This document shows positions 21,364 to 28,955 of a stretch of DNA of 64,000 bases, one piece after another; the first letter of the stretch is position 1; each line of letters opens with the position of its first letter. Under the pieces are notes generated by a model. It did not search any database, was not told the origin of the DNA, and was given only the letters and a program-made list of their open reading frames with translations. A program made the position numbers and the translations under genes. The DNA is from Pseudomonas cichorii (lineage in GTDB: Bacteria; Pseudomonadota; Gammaproteobacteria; Pseudomonadales; Pseudomonadaceae). The DNA lies in assembly GCF_018343775.1 (NCBI RefSeq), contig NZ_CP074349.1:920001-984000 (forward strand), written 5' to 3'.

Positions 21364-23742
21364 TCAGAGTGTCCATTTCAGCGAGAACATCAGGTTGCGC
21401 GGGTCGCCGTAGACGCCGCTACCGGTACCGGTCGGGATGCCCTGCCAGTATTTGGTGTCGAACACGTTATTGAAGTTGACGCGGCCATCCCAGTGCTCGT
21501 CGAACTTGTAGCCAGCCATCAGGCCGACGACGGAGTAAGCATTCTGAGTCGCGTAGCCGGTGCCGACACGGTTGAAGGTTTCGCTCTGGGCAAGAACGTC
21601 TGCACCGACGCGCCACTTGCTCAAGTCGCCTTGCAGGTTGTAGCTGGTCGCGGCCTTGAAAAGGTGCTTGGGTTGGTCCGCGGCAAACAGACGGCCTTCA
21701 TTACGCTCGACGGCATCCTTGACGTACTGGCTCAGCACATAGGTGTAGGCTGCGGAGAACTGCCAGTTCGGAGTCAGGGCACCGCTGATCTCGGTGTCGA
21801 TACCTTGGCTGCGAACTTCGCCAGAGGCTGCGTAGCAGTTGGTCCCAGGCCGATTGCCGGTGCAGACACTCTGATCCGGTACTTGGTAAGCACGGTTTTG
21901 CTGCGTCATGTCGAACAGAGCTACCGAGGCGTTCAGTGCACCCTCAAAGTATTCACCTTTCAGGCCGATTTCATAACTTTCACCTGTCATCGGGTCTAGC
22001 ACCGAGCCGGAGGCGTTTTCTTCACTCTGCGGTTTGAAGATCTCGGTGTAGCTGGCATAGACCGAATAGGTATCGTTCAGGTCATAGATAATGCCCGCGT
22101 ATGGGGTGACTTCCTGGGTGACTTTATAGTCGCCCTCGCCAGTACGGTTGTTGTAGTCATACCAGGTCAGTCGGCTGCCCAGGATGACATGCAGTGGATC
22201 GATCGGGTTGAAACGGGCCGCTGCATAAACAGCCTTTTCAGTCGATGTGTTTTTGCTTTGGTAGGCATTGCGGTCAGCCCGGGAAGGCTTGGCGATAACG
22301 CTATGGCTGAAATTATAGATATCTACGGACGGGGACGCTGACCACCAGCCGCCGACCTGATCGAATTTCTCCTGACGACGGCTCGCGCCGATGGTCAACT
22401 CATGTTCGCGTCCGAACAACTGGAACGGGCCGGAGAGGGAGCCGTCGATATTGGTCTGCACATCGGTAGTATCGTATTGGCCGGAAGACTGGGTAAATCC
22501 AGTGCTGCCACCGTAGTTCAGGTAGCTGGAAAAGGTATTGGACTCGCCCCAGATCTTCGCGGCTGCCAGCTTGGCGTTCCAGCCATTGTCGAAGCGGTGG
22601 GTCAGGTCGGTGAATACGCTGACGTTATCGCGGTCCCAATAGGCCCAGTCGTTACTCAGGAAGGTGGAGCGCGACAGGTGCAGGTTTTCGCCATTCGGGC
22701 CGGACGGCAGGCTGCCCCAGTCCGAAGTCGCATCATCGCGCTGCTTGGAGGCACCGATGCTCCAGGTGGTGGCATCGTTCAGGTCGGTTTCCAGAATGCC
22801 GTAAAAGGTCTGGCGCTGTTTGTCGCGTTCATCGACAAAACTCTTGTTGTCTTCATAAGCTGCCACAAAGCGTCCACGCACAGTGCCGGACTCGTTCAGC
22901 TTGTTGGAGGCATCGACTTCAGTGCGATAGCGATCCCAACTGCCAGCGCTGGTGGTGATGCTGACCTGCGGCGTTGCGGTAGGACGCTTACGCACCATAT
23001 TCAAAGTTGCCGACGGGTTACCTGCGCCGGTCATCAGGCCAGTAGCACCGCGCACCACTTCAACGCGGTCGTAGATGGCCAGATCAGCTTCGGAAATGGT
23101 GTCTTGGGTGAAGGTTCCAAGACTGCTCGGCAAACCGTCGTACATCACATTATCGATGGTAAATCCGCGTGCCAGGAATTGCTGACGATCCTGACCGAAC
23201 TTGCGCAGGGTCACGCCCGGTGCGTATTTGACGACGTCGTTGAGGTCATTCATGCCTTGGTCATCCATTCGCTGGCGCGTGATGACACTGACCGACTGAG
23301 GTGTTTCACGGATCGACAATGGCAGTTTGGTCGCTGTACTCATCGAGCCTGTGGTGTAGGACTTGGTGCCTTCGGTGGTCGCAACCCCGGCAAGGCTTGT
23401 ATCGGCATTGATATTCACGTTACCCAGCGATACCGGACCTTCTGCCTGCTGCCGGAAGACCTGAGCAGAATTGCCCTGCACGGTTGCGCCGAGACCGCTA
23501 CCGGCCAGCAACTGATTCAGCGCTTGCGCCGGCTCCAGATTGCCGCGTACGGCTGGCGCCTGCTTGCCTGCGACTGACTGGGCATCGAAGGTCACTTGCA
23601 TGCCACTGACCTGACTCAGTTGAGTCAGAGACGACGACAGGGATTGAGATGGCAGGTTCAAGCTGACAGGAGCAGCCAGTGCAACGGCCGAAAGGCCTAG
23701 TGCCAGGGCACCGGTCAACGTGGGAATAAAGGGACGAAGCAT
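21364..23742 (-). CDS. TonB-dependent siderophore receptor with N-terminal signalling domain
   Basis: 792 aa outer-membrane receptor. A signal peptide (MLRPFIPTLTGALALGLSAVALA) is followed by an STN/secretin-TonB domain (about residues 30-100), as in FpvA- or FhuE/FoxA-type receptors. The plug contains IRETPQSVSVITRQRMDDQ and the barrel ends with aromatic-rich NLMFSLKWTL. The ATG at 23742 has an AGGAA site; a longer frame to 23811 lacks a signal peptide at its start. No FecI/FecR genes lie nearby even though the STN domain normally implies a partner anti-sigma factor. The siderophore is not deducible. Confidence 0.92.
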   Translation of the reverse strand: MLRPFIPTLTGALALGLSAVALAAPVSLNLPSQSLSSSLTQLSQVSGMQVTFDAQSVAGKQAPAVRGNLEPAQALNQLLAGSGLGATVQGNSAQVFRQQAEGPVSLGNVNINADTSLAGVATTEGTKSYTTGSMSTATKLPLSIRETPQSVSVITRQRMDDQGMNDLNDVVKYAPGVTLRKFGQDRQQFLARGFTIDNVMYDGLPSSLGTFTQDTISEADLAIYDRVEVVRGATGLMTGAGNPSATLNMVRKRPTATPQVSITTSAGSWDRYRTEVDASNKLNESGTVRGRFVAAYEDNKSFVDERDKQRQTFYGILETDLNDATTWSIGASKQRDDATSDWGSLPSGPNGENLHLSRSTFLSNDWAYWDRDNVSVFTDLTHRFDNGWNAKLAAAKIWGESNTFSSYLNYGGSTGFTQSSGQYDTTDVQTNIDGSLSGPFQLFGREHELTIGASRRQEKFDQVGGWWSASPSVDIYNFSHSVIAKPSRADRNAYQSKNTSTEKAVYAAARFNPIDPLHVILGSRLTWYDYNNRTGEGDYKVTQEVTPYAGIIYDLNDTYSVYASYTEIFKPQSEENASGSVLDPMTGESYEIGLKGEYFEGALNASVALFDMTQQNRAYQVPDQSVCTGNRPGTNCYAASGEVRSQGIDTEISGALTPNWQFSAAYTYVLSQYVKDAVERNEGRLFAADQPKHLFKAATSYNLQGDLSKWRVGADVLAQSETFNRVGTGYATQNAYSVVGLMAGYKFDEHWDGRVNFNNVFDTKYWQGIPTGTGSGVYGDPRNLMFSLKWTL

Positions 23743-24112
23743 CTCGTGATTCCTAGAGGGGCATGAAGACTTGGCAGCTTTGCGAGAGGCGTAGCGGGGG
23801 GCGCTCGACATGGCAAAGGGCAGCGTGAAGCGCAGGATTTAACAATTTTTTCACAAGTATGTAAATACAAACGATTTGCAATTGCTCCTTTATTTGTGTT
23901 CGTTTCTGCGCCGATGCCTTGCGTGCCTGATGGTGAGGCATTCTGTGATGCAAGCCTGGCTGGGTTGTGGGCCTGCTGAGGATGAAGAAGCTCAGTCTAG
24001 AGCCTTGGCTTTATCCGACAGGTGGTGGAATCAGAAGACAGTGGCTCAGGATTATCGAGCGGGTGAATTGGAGTATTCGAGGGTGTGGGAGAGGATTGCT
24101 GAACGCCAAAAA
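23743..24112. other. Receptor upstream region, no convincing gene
   Basis: It holds the AT-rich promoter region of the TonB receptor (about 23830-23890). A weak Fur-like AT-rich dyad may lie near 23860-23885, but I cannot match it to the 19-bp consensus with confidence. One small plus-strand frame (23876-24202) runs through the terminator and displaced tRNA end and is judged not to be a gene. Confidence 0.4.
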
Positions 24113-24142
24113 CAAGAAAGCCCGCACGAGGCGGGCTTCTTG
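24113..24142 (-). terminator. Displaced original terminator of tRNA-Met
   Basis: CAAGAAAGCCCGCACGAGG and its continuation form a hairpin (GCCCGC with GCGGGC, flanked by CAAGAA and TTCTTG). 28 of 30 bases equal the hairpin at 43028-43057 beside the intact tRNA-Met. I infer that this is the ancestral downstream region of the tRNA gene, left behind when the element was inserted. Confidence 0.7.
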
Positions 24143-24146
24143 TTGA

Positions 24147-24173
24147 ACTTGGTGGTACACAGTCATTTGAACC
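24147..24173. repeat. attL: decayed copy of the tRNA-Met 3' end
   Basis: Aligned with 43097-43124, it lacks one C after TGGTGG and differs in the GGG and C positions, but keeps ACTTGGTGG, TACACAG and TTGAACC. It is followed on the element side by AT-rich sequence. Confidence 0.65.
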
Positions 24174-24224
24174 TGATCAGTAATATACTGAATTTAAAGT
24201 AGTTTTGTTTTTTGTGTTTTTGTA

Positions 24225-24247
24225 GGGATACACATGGGGATACACGG
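24225..24247. repeat. Left arm-type repeat of the element
   Basis: GGGATACACATGGGGATACA with CGG following; a tandem pair of GGATACAC units. It matches 20 of 23 bases of 42965-42987 in the same orientation, just inside the other end. Candidate integrase arm-binding site. Confidence 0.55.
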
Positions 24248-24342
24248 TGCCGATTGCTGGGTGGGATTTTGGACTTCCCGGATGCTGATTCTTCACGCTA
24301 AGACGCCTATTTATTCCCTCCGACGAATGGTATCTGCGGAGC

Positions 24343-24552
24343 CTACTTCGCTTTATTGGGCTGCCATTTTGGTACTGGCACCTGATCTGTTTTTGATCCC
24401 TGTCCTGTGACGGCGTAAACCGTGACACACGGCCATCCATTCATCTTGACAGTGTGCCTGATCCCGTTTTTCTTCAGGTTCAATATCTGGCCTGCTTTGG
24501 TACGGGCACCGGTGAGTTCGCACACTTCTTCATGGGTGAGAAATTCAATCAT
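24343..24552 (-). CDS. DUF4224-family small phage protein
   Basis: 69 aa. The N-terminus IEFLTHEEVCELTGARTKA, a short HTH-like region and the C-terminal PKWQPNKAK fit the DUF4224 family found in phages and genomic islands, often near integration genes. The ATG at 24552 has a GAGGAGC ribosome site. The frame stays open a further 122 codons upstream, but that part runs through the inverted-repeat region and has no family match. Confidence 0.75.
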   Translation of the reverse strand: MIEFLTHEEVCELTGARTKAGQILNLKKNGIRHTVKMNGWPCVTVYAVTGQGSKTDQVPVPKWQPNKAK

Positions 24553-24783
24553 CAACGCTCCTCGATTATTCCTGTCCACTCCGTCGAGCAATCGGCTCCG
24601 GATCGACCGGCTTTTACGAGCAGATCGCAAAACTACCCTGCATCTGGGTAGTTTCCCAATTTCGGTATAGCGGCAGCCATCCAGATAACTCAGCCGGTTG
24701 CCAAGCAATTCCGTGGCAACCTGTGTGGAAACCTTGCCCTGGAAACTGTCGCGTGACGCACGACATGTTACACGCCCACCGGC

Positions 24784-24858
24784 GTAACCTTGCCCGTAAC
24801 CATGGCAGCGTAACCGGCAGTGGTAACCAGGCAGATCCGTGGATACCGAGTGGATACC
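24784..24858 (+). repeat. Short iterated GTAACC / GGATACC motifs
   Basis: GTAACC begins at 24784, 24796, 24810 and 24823, and GGATACC at 24841 and 24852, giving spacings of about 11-18 nt, near one helical turn or slightly more. This is iteron-like and lies within the palindrome-rich region. Confidence 0.55.
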
Positions 24859-25427
24859 AGCACCCTGTATCGAGGGAGTGGTTATGTTCACCACTCCTGC
24901 AGGCGGCCAACTCGCCACCGGTTAAATGTGAGCCTCGATCACCTTTACCAGCCCAGGGCGGCACTGGCTGCCGGATCTGGCGCAGAGTGCTGATTCTGGC
25001 TGGCCAAGGTCGAGACTACCAATATTGGTAATTTCGACTCCCCAGACCAGACCAGTGAACTGAAACCCGGTGTTTCAATCTGACCCGGCTGGCAGGTCCA
25101 AATACGGGAAAATCCCGTATCTAGGCCCAGCCAACCGCATATGACTTCGGACGAATTTCGTACGGAGTCATCAACCGGACGCAATACGTACGCTTGCTCA
25201 AAAGTACGTTTCACGTTGATTTGAAATCTGTCCCCAGGACACATCTGTTCCGACGAATTTCGTTGGAACATTCCCAAATGAGTACTGGGCCTGTCCACCG
25301 CTGGTGGATGGTCCAAATCTGGACCATGGGCCTGGCCCCCCATTTCGGCATGGCAGGTGCTGGCGCTGGAAGCCTGTCGAGTCGCCGCACGTTAGAGCAC
25401 GGTGCTTTAACAGTAGGTTAACGTTAA

Positions 25428-25438
25428 GGGGGGGGGGG
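25428..25438. repeat. G11 homopolymer
   Basis: Eleven consecutive G residues directly follow the palindrome TTAACGTTAA. It could be prone to slippage or a length miscall; no gene frame depends on it. Confidence 0.7.
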
Positions 25439-25836
25439 AATTGAGCTCGCTAACGCCCAAGTAACGGTATGAGCGTTACCGTACATGATCTCGCGTGTAC
25501 GCACGTAAAGCCTGCGTACCTCACTGCGTACCAGTTGAGTGCGTACTCCCTTGGTCGAGGAGATCGGCTGAAAATTTAGCCGATGTTTTACTGTGCCAGC
25601 GCGGGGCTGAACGATTCGTTCACTCCTGCCAACGGAGTGCTCGCGCTCGTAGGGGGTGTTGTCGCGATGTACAACGGTGTTGTCTATCTGCCCATCATCC
25701 AGCAGGACTTATTTGCCGATCGGCCAGAACTTGTCCTGCCCGGCAGGCACAGTTGGACGAGTCTTCGCGCACTCCAGACTGCGCGAAATCAGTGCGCGAA
25801 ATTGAGCAGCATTCCGGCTCAGGCCGCGTCGAGCCG

Positions 25837-26088
25837 TTAGCCGTGCATCCGCCAGCCCGACATGAACGTGGTCCTGCGCAGCTCTGGTGCCAAGGCCTCT
25901 GTCCAGTTGTCTCCTCGATGCCTGCGCATCTTCACCGTGGACCATTTCAGCCCCAGCCTGGTCGCCCATACCATCGCTGGCATCGTCTCGCCGTTCAGGG
26001 TGACGGGAGTAGCACCAGCGCACACGGTGGGGCGCTTGGGCATGCGAGGGAATGAGAACGCTGTGTTTTCTAAGGTCACTGCTTGCAT
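25837..26088 (-). CDS. Small HTH-like protein
   Basis: 83 aa. The C-terminal half, RLGLKWSTVKMRRHRGDNWTEAL, resembles the small phage family with a short helix-turn-helix and a conserved W-x-E-A-L ending. A related protein lies at 30634-30837 (IKWQALRMRRYRGMSWSEAL). No function known. DNA binding is inferred from the pattern. Moderate confidence because it is short and borders the gene-free palindrome region. Confidence 0.6.
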   Translation of the reverse strand: MQAVTLENTAFSFPRMPKRPTVCAGATPVTLNGETMPAMVWATRLGLKWSTVKMRRHRGDNWTEALAPELRRTTFMSGWRMHG

Positions 26089-26212
26089 GGCCAGCCATCC
26101 GATGAGATCGAGATGGGCCGGACATTATGTGACTGGAACAGGCGCGAACCGGTGGGCTTGTATTCAGGAAGTGCGCGGCCAAGAGCACGTGAGTCTGTGA
26201 AGGTCTGCACGG

Positions 26213-26233
26213 CTCTGCTGCGGATGAGCAGAG
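26213..26233 (-). terminator. Hairpin downstream of the 133-aa gene
   Basis: CTCTGCT and AGCAGAG with a 7-nt loop, 13 bp after the stop at 26246 on the minus strand. No T-tract, so tentative. Confidence 0.35.
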
Positions 26234-26245
26234 TCGCGCCATGTA

Positions 26246-26647
26246 TCAGTGAACCGGGTGAGTTTCGTACTTTGGCCCAACCTTGGTTGCCGCCTGCCAC
26301 ACCGCATCAGCAACGGAGATGCCCGAATCTTCCAAAGCCTTGGTCAGATCCAGGGTTTCTCTGATCGCTTCAAAGTTCGCCTCTGCGCTGGCGTCGTTCA
26401 GGAACGGATAACGCGCATAGACCTGTGCCAGGCTTTTGTCGAACTCAGCTGCCTGCATTGCTTGTGACTGTTCAGCCGCCACCTGCTGCTGATGTGCCGC
26501 GCCCTGGCGCTCGGCCATTTTCAGAAAAACTCGCTCGGCCAGATCGTCCGCCATACGGTCGACCAGCTTGTCAGCCAATTCGTTGAGTTGCGCATCAGTG
26601 AGCGCTGGCAGGGCGTTTTGGGTACGTGCTTTTTTTGCGTTGCTCAT
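26246..26647 (-). CDS. Hypothetical phage-type protein, helical
   Basis: 133 aa, mostly helical with a Lys-rich N-terminus and a long amphipathic region (LADKLVDRMADDLAERVFLKMAERQ). It follows the 756-aa putative ejection protein by 37 bp, so it probably belongs to the same transcription unit and might be its partner or chaperone. No family recognised. Confidence 0.7.
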   Translation of the reverse strand: MSNAKKARTQNALPALTDAQLNELADKLVDRMADDLAERVFLKMAERQGAAHQQQVAAEQSQAMQAAEFDKSLAQVYARYPFLNDASAEANFEAIRETLDLTKALEDSGISVADAVWQAATKVGPKYETHPVH

Positions 26648-26684
26648 GGGTAATTCCTCGGAGTGATTTTAAGTGGTGTGCGGA

Positions 26685-28955
26685 TCAGTTGGTCTTGCGG
26701 CGGATCGCCCAGGCGCCAGTTCCATCGGCCCGGTAGGATTCATAGCCATCTTTGATACCCGCCTCGCGTAGAGCAGCATTAGCTGCGAGCTGGGTCTGGT
26801 AGTAGCCGGTGGTAGCCGCTTGAATCTCGATCCGTCGGCGTTCTTCACGGCGCCTGGCTGGTTCGTTGCGCCGCTCTGCCACTCCGGCCCCATACTGACC
26901 AGCAGCGACCCCGGCAGCGGCAGGCGCCTCACGCCCGACCATTGCTCGCGGCAGCACGCCGTTCAGGGCGTCCAGGCCCGACGTGGAGGTCAAGGCATTG
27001 GCGAGAATGCGGTTAGACCGCTCATTGATCTTCGCGCCCGCTGCGCGTGGTAGGCGGCGAAGCAGCGTGTGCAAGATGCCTGTTGTTGCCGATCCTGGAG
27101 CGAGCGCCGCCACGGCAAGGTCTTCGATAATCCCGCTGGCATCATCCCTTTCCGCAATTCGGCGAGCAGTAGCAGAGCCCGACGTGGCGCGGCGCGTCAG
27201 TCCGGAGACTCTGAGCTCTTGATCCAGGGTCTGCGTCCACTGCTTTCGAGCAGCATCATCCGGGAGTATGGCGGCGATTTTCTTCCTGCCTTCAGGGGTT
27301 CTCAGGAAGCCAGCCACATCGGGCAATTCCCCTCGCGCATTGCCGATCTTGTCGACAATGGCCTGGAGGGCTCCGATGCGGACAGCCTCTTGTTCAGATG
27401 CGCTGAGTCGCGACACCTCTGCCGCCCATTGTTCTGAGTTCTTGCCGCTGCCCAGGATAGTCTTGCCGTCCTCGATAGCGTTCTTGTAGGCGGTGTGCCC
27501 GGCAAATGCCGCCCGCGCCTTGGCGTAGGTTGGGGCGCTCGCGTCCATGATCGAAAGGAGCTCGTTTTTGATCGCGATGATGTCTCGCGCCTTTGAGCGC
27601 TGGTTAGAACCCAGTAGCCCCTCAATTTGGTCATCAAGGTTCTGCTTGATGATGTCCAGGTCGCCAATGCGCGGCACGGTCTTGGTGGCGATCTTGCCGT
27701 CAGCACCAATCTGGGCAAATGTTCCATCGAATTGCCGGCCTTGGTTGGCTGCTTTGACCTCGGCAGCCCTGTAGGCCTTCTGCATGGCGGGTCTGGTCAT
27801 TAGGCTTTCTAGTGCTTCGCTCCACGGCACCTCCTCGGCATGAGCGGCGGCATACAGCGGGGCTGCTGTGGCTGCACGTTCTCTCACCACATCCTCAGTG
27901 GCTTGGTACGCCGATTTATGGGTACCGGTGAGTTTTTGCAGAGCGGCCTCGATGCGATCGCGCTGCCCGGCCTGCCGACCAAACAGCGTGTCGGTCACGG
28001 TTGTGCGGGATTGGCCTGGTGTGTTGGCCAGCCGCTCCACCACGCCGCGCACGTTCTCTCCACCAGCGTCAGCAGGTATTGCTGTTCCTGGGTGCAGGGT
28101 GTCCAGTTCATCGAATTGGTTGCGGAATTGCTCCGGGGTGAGGTTGTCCCGTTCCAGCGCTCGGTTGAGCTGCGACTGCGCACGGACCTCTGGGCTGGAC
28201 ACTGCGTTTTTCACGCCCTTGACCGCGCCAATCACCCCTGGCACAGCGCCGCCTACAACCGCACCCAAAGCCGCGCCTTGCAGCGCGCCAGGCACACGGT
28301 CACCAATGTCACCTTCTGCAGTGCCCAGCCCGTACAGCCCGCCATAGGCTGCGCCAGTGGTAGCGCCTTGCACCATTGCGCGTCCAGTTGTCTGGCGGGC
28401 CGCTGCGGCGGCGCCACTTCCCGGCAGCGACATACCACCAGAGGCCAGGGCCGGAACAATGCCGCCTACTACGGCGCCTGCAACTGATGTGATTGGGTGC
28501 TGATCTTGGCCTGCCCTCAGCAGTGCCCGCTGGCTGGCAACGTTCTCGTCGTATCGCTCACTCCATGTAGGCGCAGATGATCCGTTTTCAGGGATGGGGA
28601 TCAGAGGCTGAACAGCCGCATCCAGGCCGGCCAGAATCTCGTCCTGAAACCCAAACGTAATGCCGTCACCCACGCCACGAATGGCTGCTGTGCCCGCACC
28701 CTGGTTCTCCTTGGTGTCGCTGAATGGCTGGCTGTACCAAGGCTTTTCCGGCTGTGGTGCAGGTTGAGCAGTTTGACCTGCAGGCGGCGGTGTCGGTTGT
28801 CGCTGGCTGGCTGGGGTGACGATGGGGGCGGCTTCCCACGCAAAACCTTGGCCAATCTGTTGCGCTTGCTGTGCGGGCGCCTGGGGCTGCGGAGCTGGTT
28901 GCTGCCGAAGATCTGATGCCGGCGTAATGATCGGTGCGTCGTCCCAAGAGGCCAT
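26685..28955 (-). CDS. Putative phage DNA-ejection / internal virion protein
   Basis: 756 aa. The N-terminus carries two copies of a W-x2-AP-I-x-TPAS motif (WDDAPIITPAS and WEAAPIVTPAS) in a Pro/Gln-rich tract, a feature of internal virion and ejection proteins. A long Gly/Ala-rich stretch with possible membrane helices follows (VAGAVVGGIVPALASGG and GALQGAALGAVVGGAVPGVIG), then helical regions to the C-terminus. It shares 1 nt with the upstream 530-aa gene (TAATG). Such proteins normally enter the capsid and form a conduit through the host envelope. The assignment is by overall character, not a definite motif. Confidence 0.6.
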   Translation of the reverse strand: MASWDDAPIITPASDLRQQPAPQPQAPAQQAQQIGQGFAWEAAPIVTPASQRQPTPPPAGQTAQPAPQPEKPWYSQPFSDTKENQGAGTAAIRGVGDGITFGFQDEILAGLDAAVQPLIPIPENGSSAPTWSERYDENVASQRALLRAGQDQHPITSVAGAVVGGIVPALASGGMSLPGSGAAAAARQTTGRAMVQGATTGAAYGGLYGLGTAEGDIGDRVPGALQGAALGAVVGGAVPGVIGAVKGVKNAVSSPEVRAQSQLNRALERDNLTPEQFRNQFDELDTLHPGTAIPADAGGENVRGVVERLANTPGQSRTTVTDTLFGRQAGQRDRIEAALQKLTGTHKSAYQATEDVVRERAATAAPLYAAAHAEEVPWSEALESLMTRPAMQKAYRAAEVKAANQGRQFDGTFAQIGADGKIATKTVPRIGDLDIIKQNLDDQIEGLLGSNQRSKARDIIAIKNELLSIMDASAPTYAKARAAFAGHTAYKNAIEDGKTILGSGKNSEQWAAEVSRLSASEQEAVRIGALQAIVDKIGNARGELPDVAGFLRTPEGRKKIAAILPDDAARKQWTQTLDQELRVSGLTRRATSGSATARRIAERDDASGIIEDLAVAALAPGSATTGILHTLLRRLPRAAGAKINERSNRILANALTSTSGLDALNGVLPRAMVGREAPAAAGVAAGQYGAGVAERRNEPARRREERRRIEIQAATTGYYQTQLAANAALREAGIKDGYESYRADGTGAWAIRRKTN

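Larger units (their letters stand above)
24553..25836. other. Gene-free palindrome mosaic
   Basis: About 1.28 kb with no convincing gene on either strand. Roughly twenty different inverted repeats follow one another, for example 24630-24654 (9-bp arms AAACTACCC/GGGTAGTTT), 24696-24721, 24875-24897, 25009-25038 (15-bp arms, two mismatches), 25102-25120 (ATACGGGA/TCCCGTAT), 25141-25171, 25246-25270, 25308-25327, 25391-25411, 25563-25584 and 25764-25787 (TTCGCGCA/TGCGCGAA). They are not copies of one sequence, though 25141-25171 and 25246-25270 share the core ACGAATTTCGT. Several have a centre of 0-1 nt, as in dimeric DNA-binding sites; others have 3-8 nt loops. Function unknown. Confidence 0.8.

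Noticed and set aside
23840..23890. Fur box upstream of the TonB receptor
   Set aside because: AT-rich, but I could not match the 19-bp Fur consensus well enough to call it.
23876..24202. Plus-strand frame of 108 codons downstream of the receptor promoter
   Set aside because: It runs through the displaced terminator and tRNA remnant and has no family features.
24553..24918. Long N-terminal extension of the DUF4224 gene
   Set aside because: The family start with a good ribosome site is at 24552; the extension is Arg/Cys/Ser-rich and traverses hairpins.
24945..25343. Minus-strand frame of 132 codons in the palindrome mosaic
   Set aside because: It crosses many inverted repeats and its sequence is low-quality and without recognisable domain; better explained as a chance frame.
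24630..25821. CRISPR array or integron cassette attC sites as explanation for the dyads
   Set aside because: Repeats are all different, spacing is irregular, no cas or integron integrase gene is nearby.
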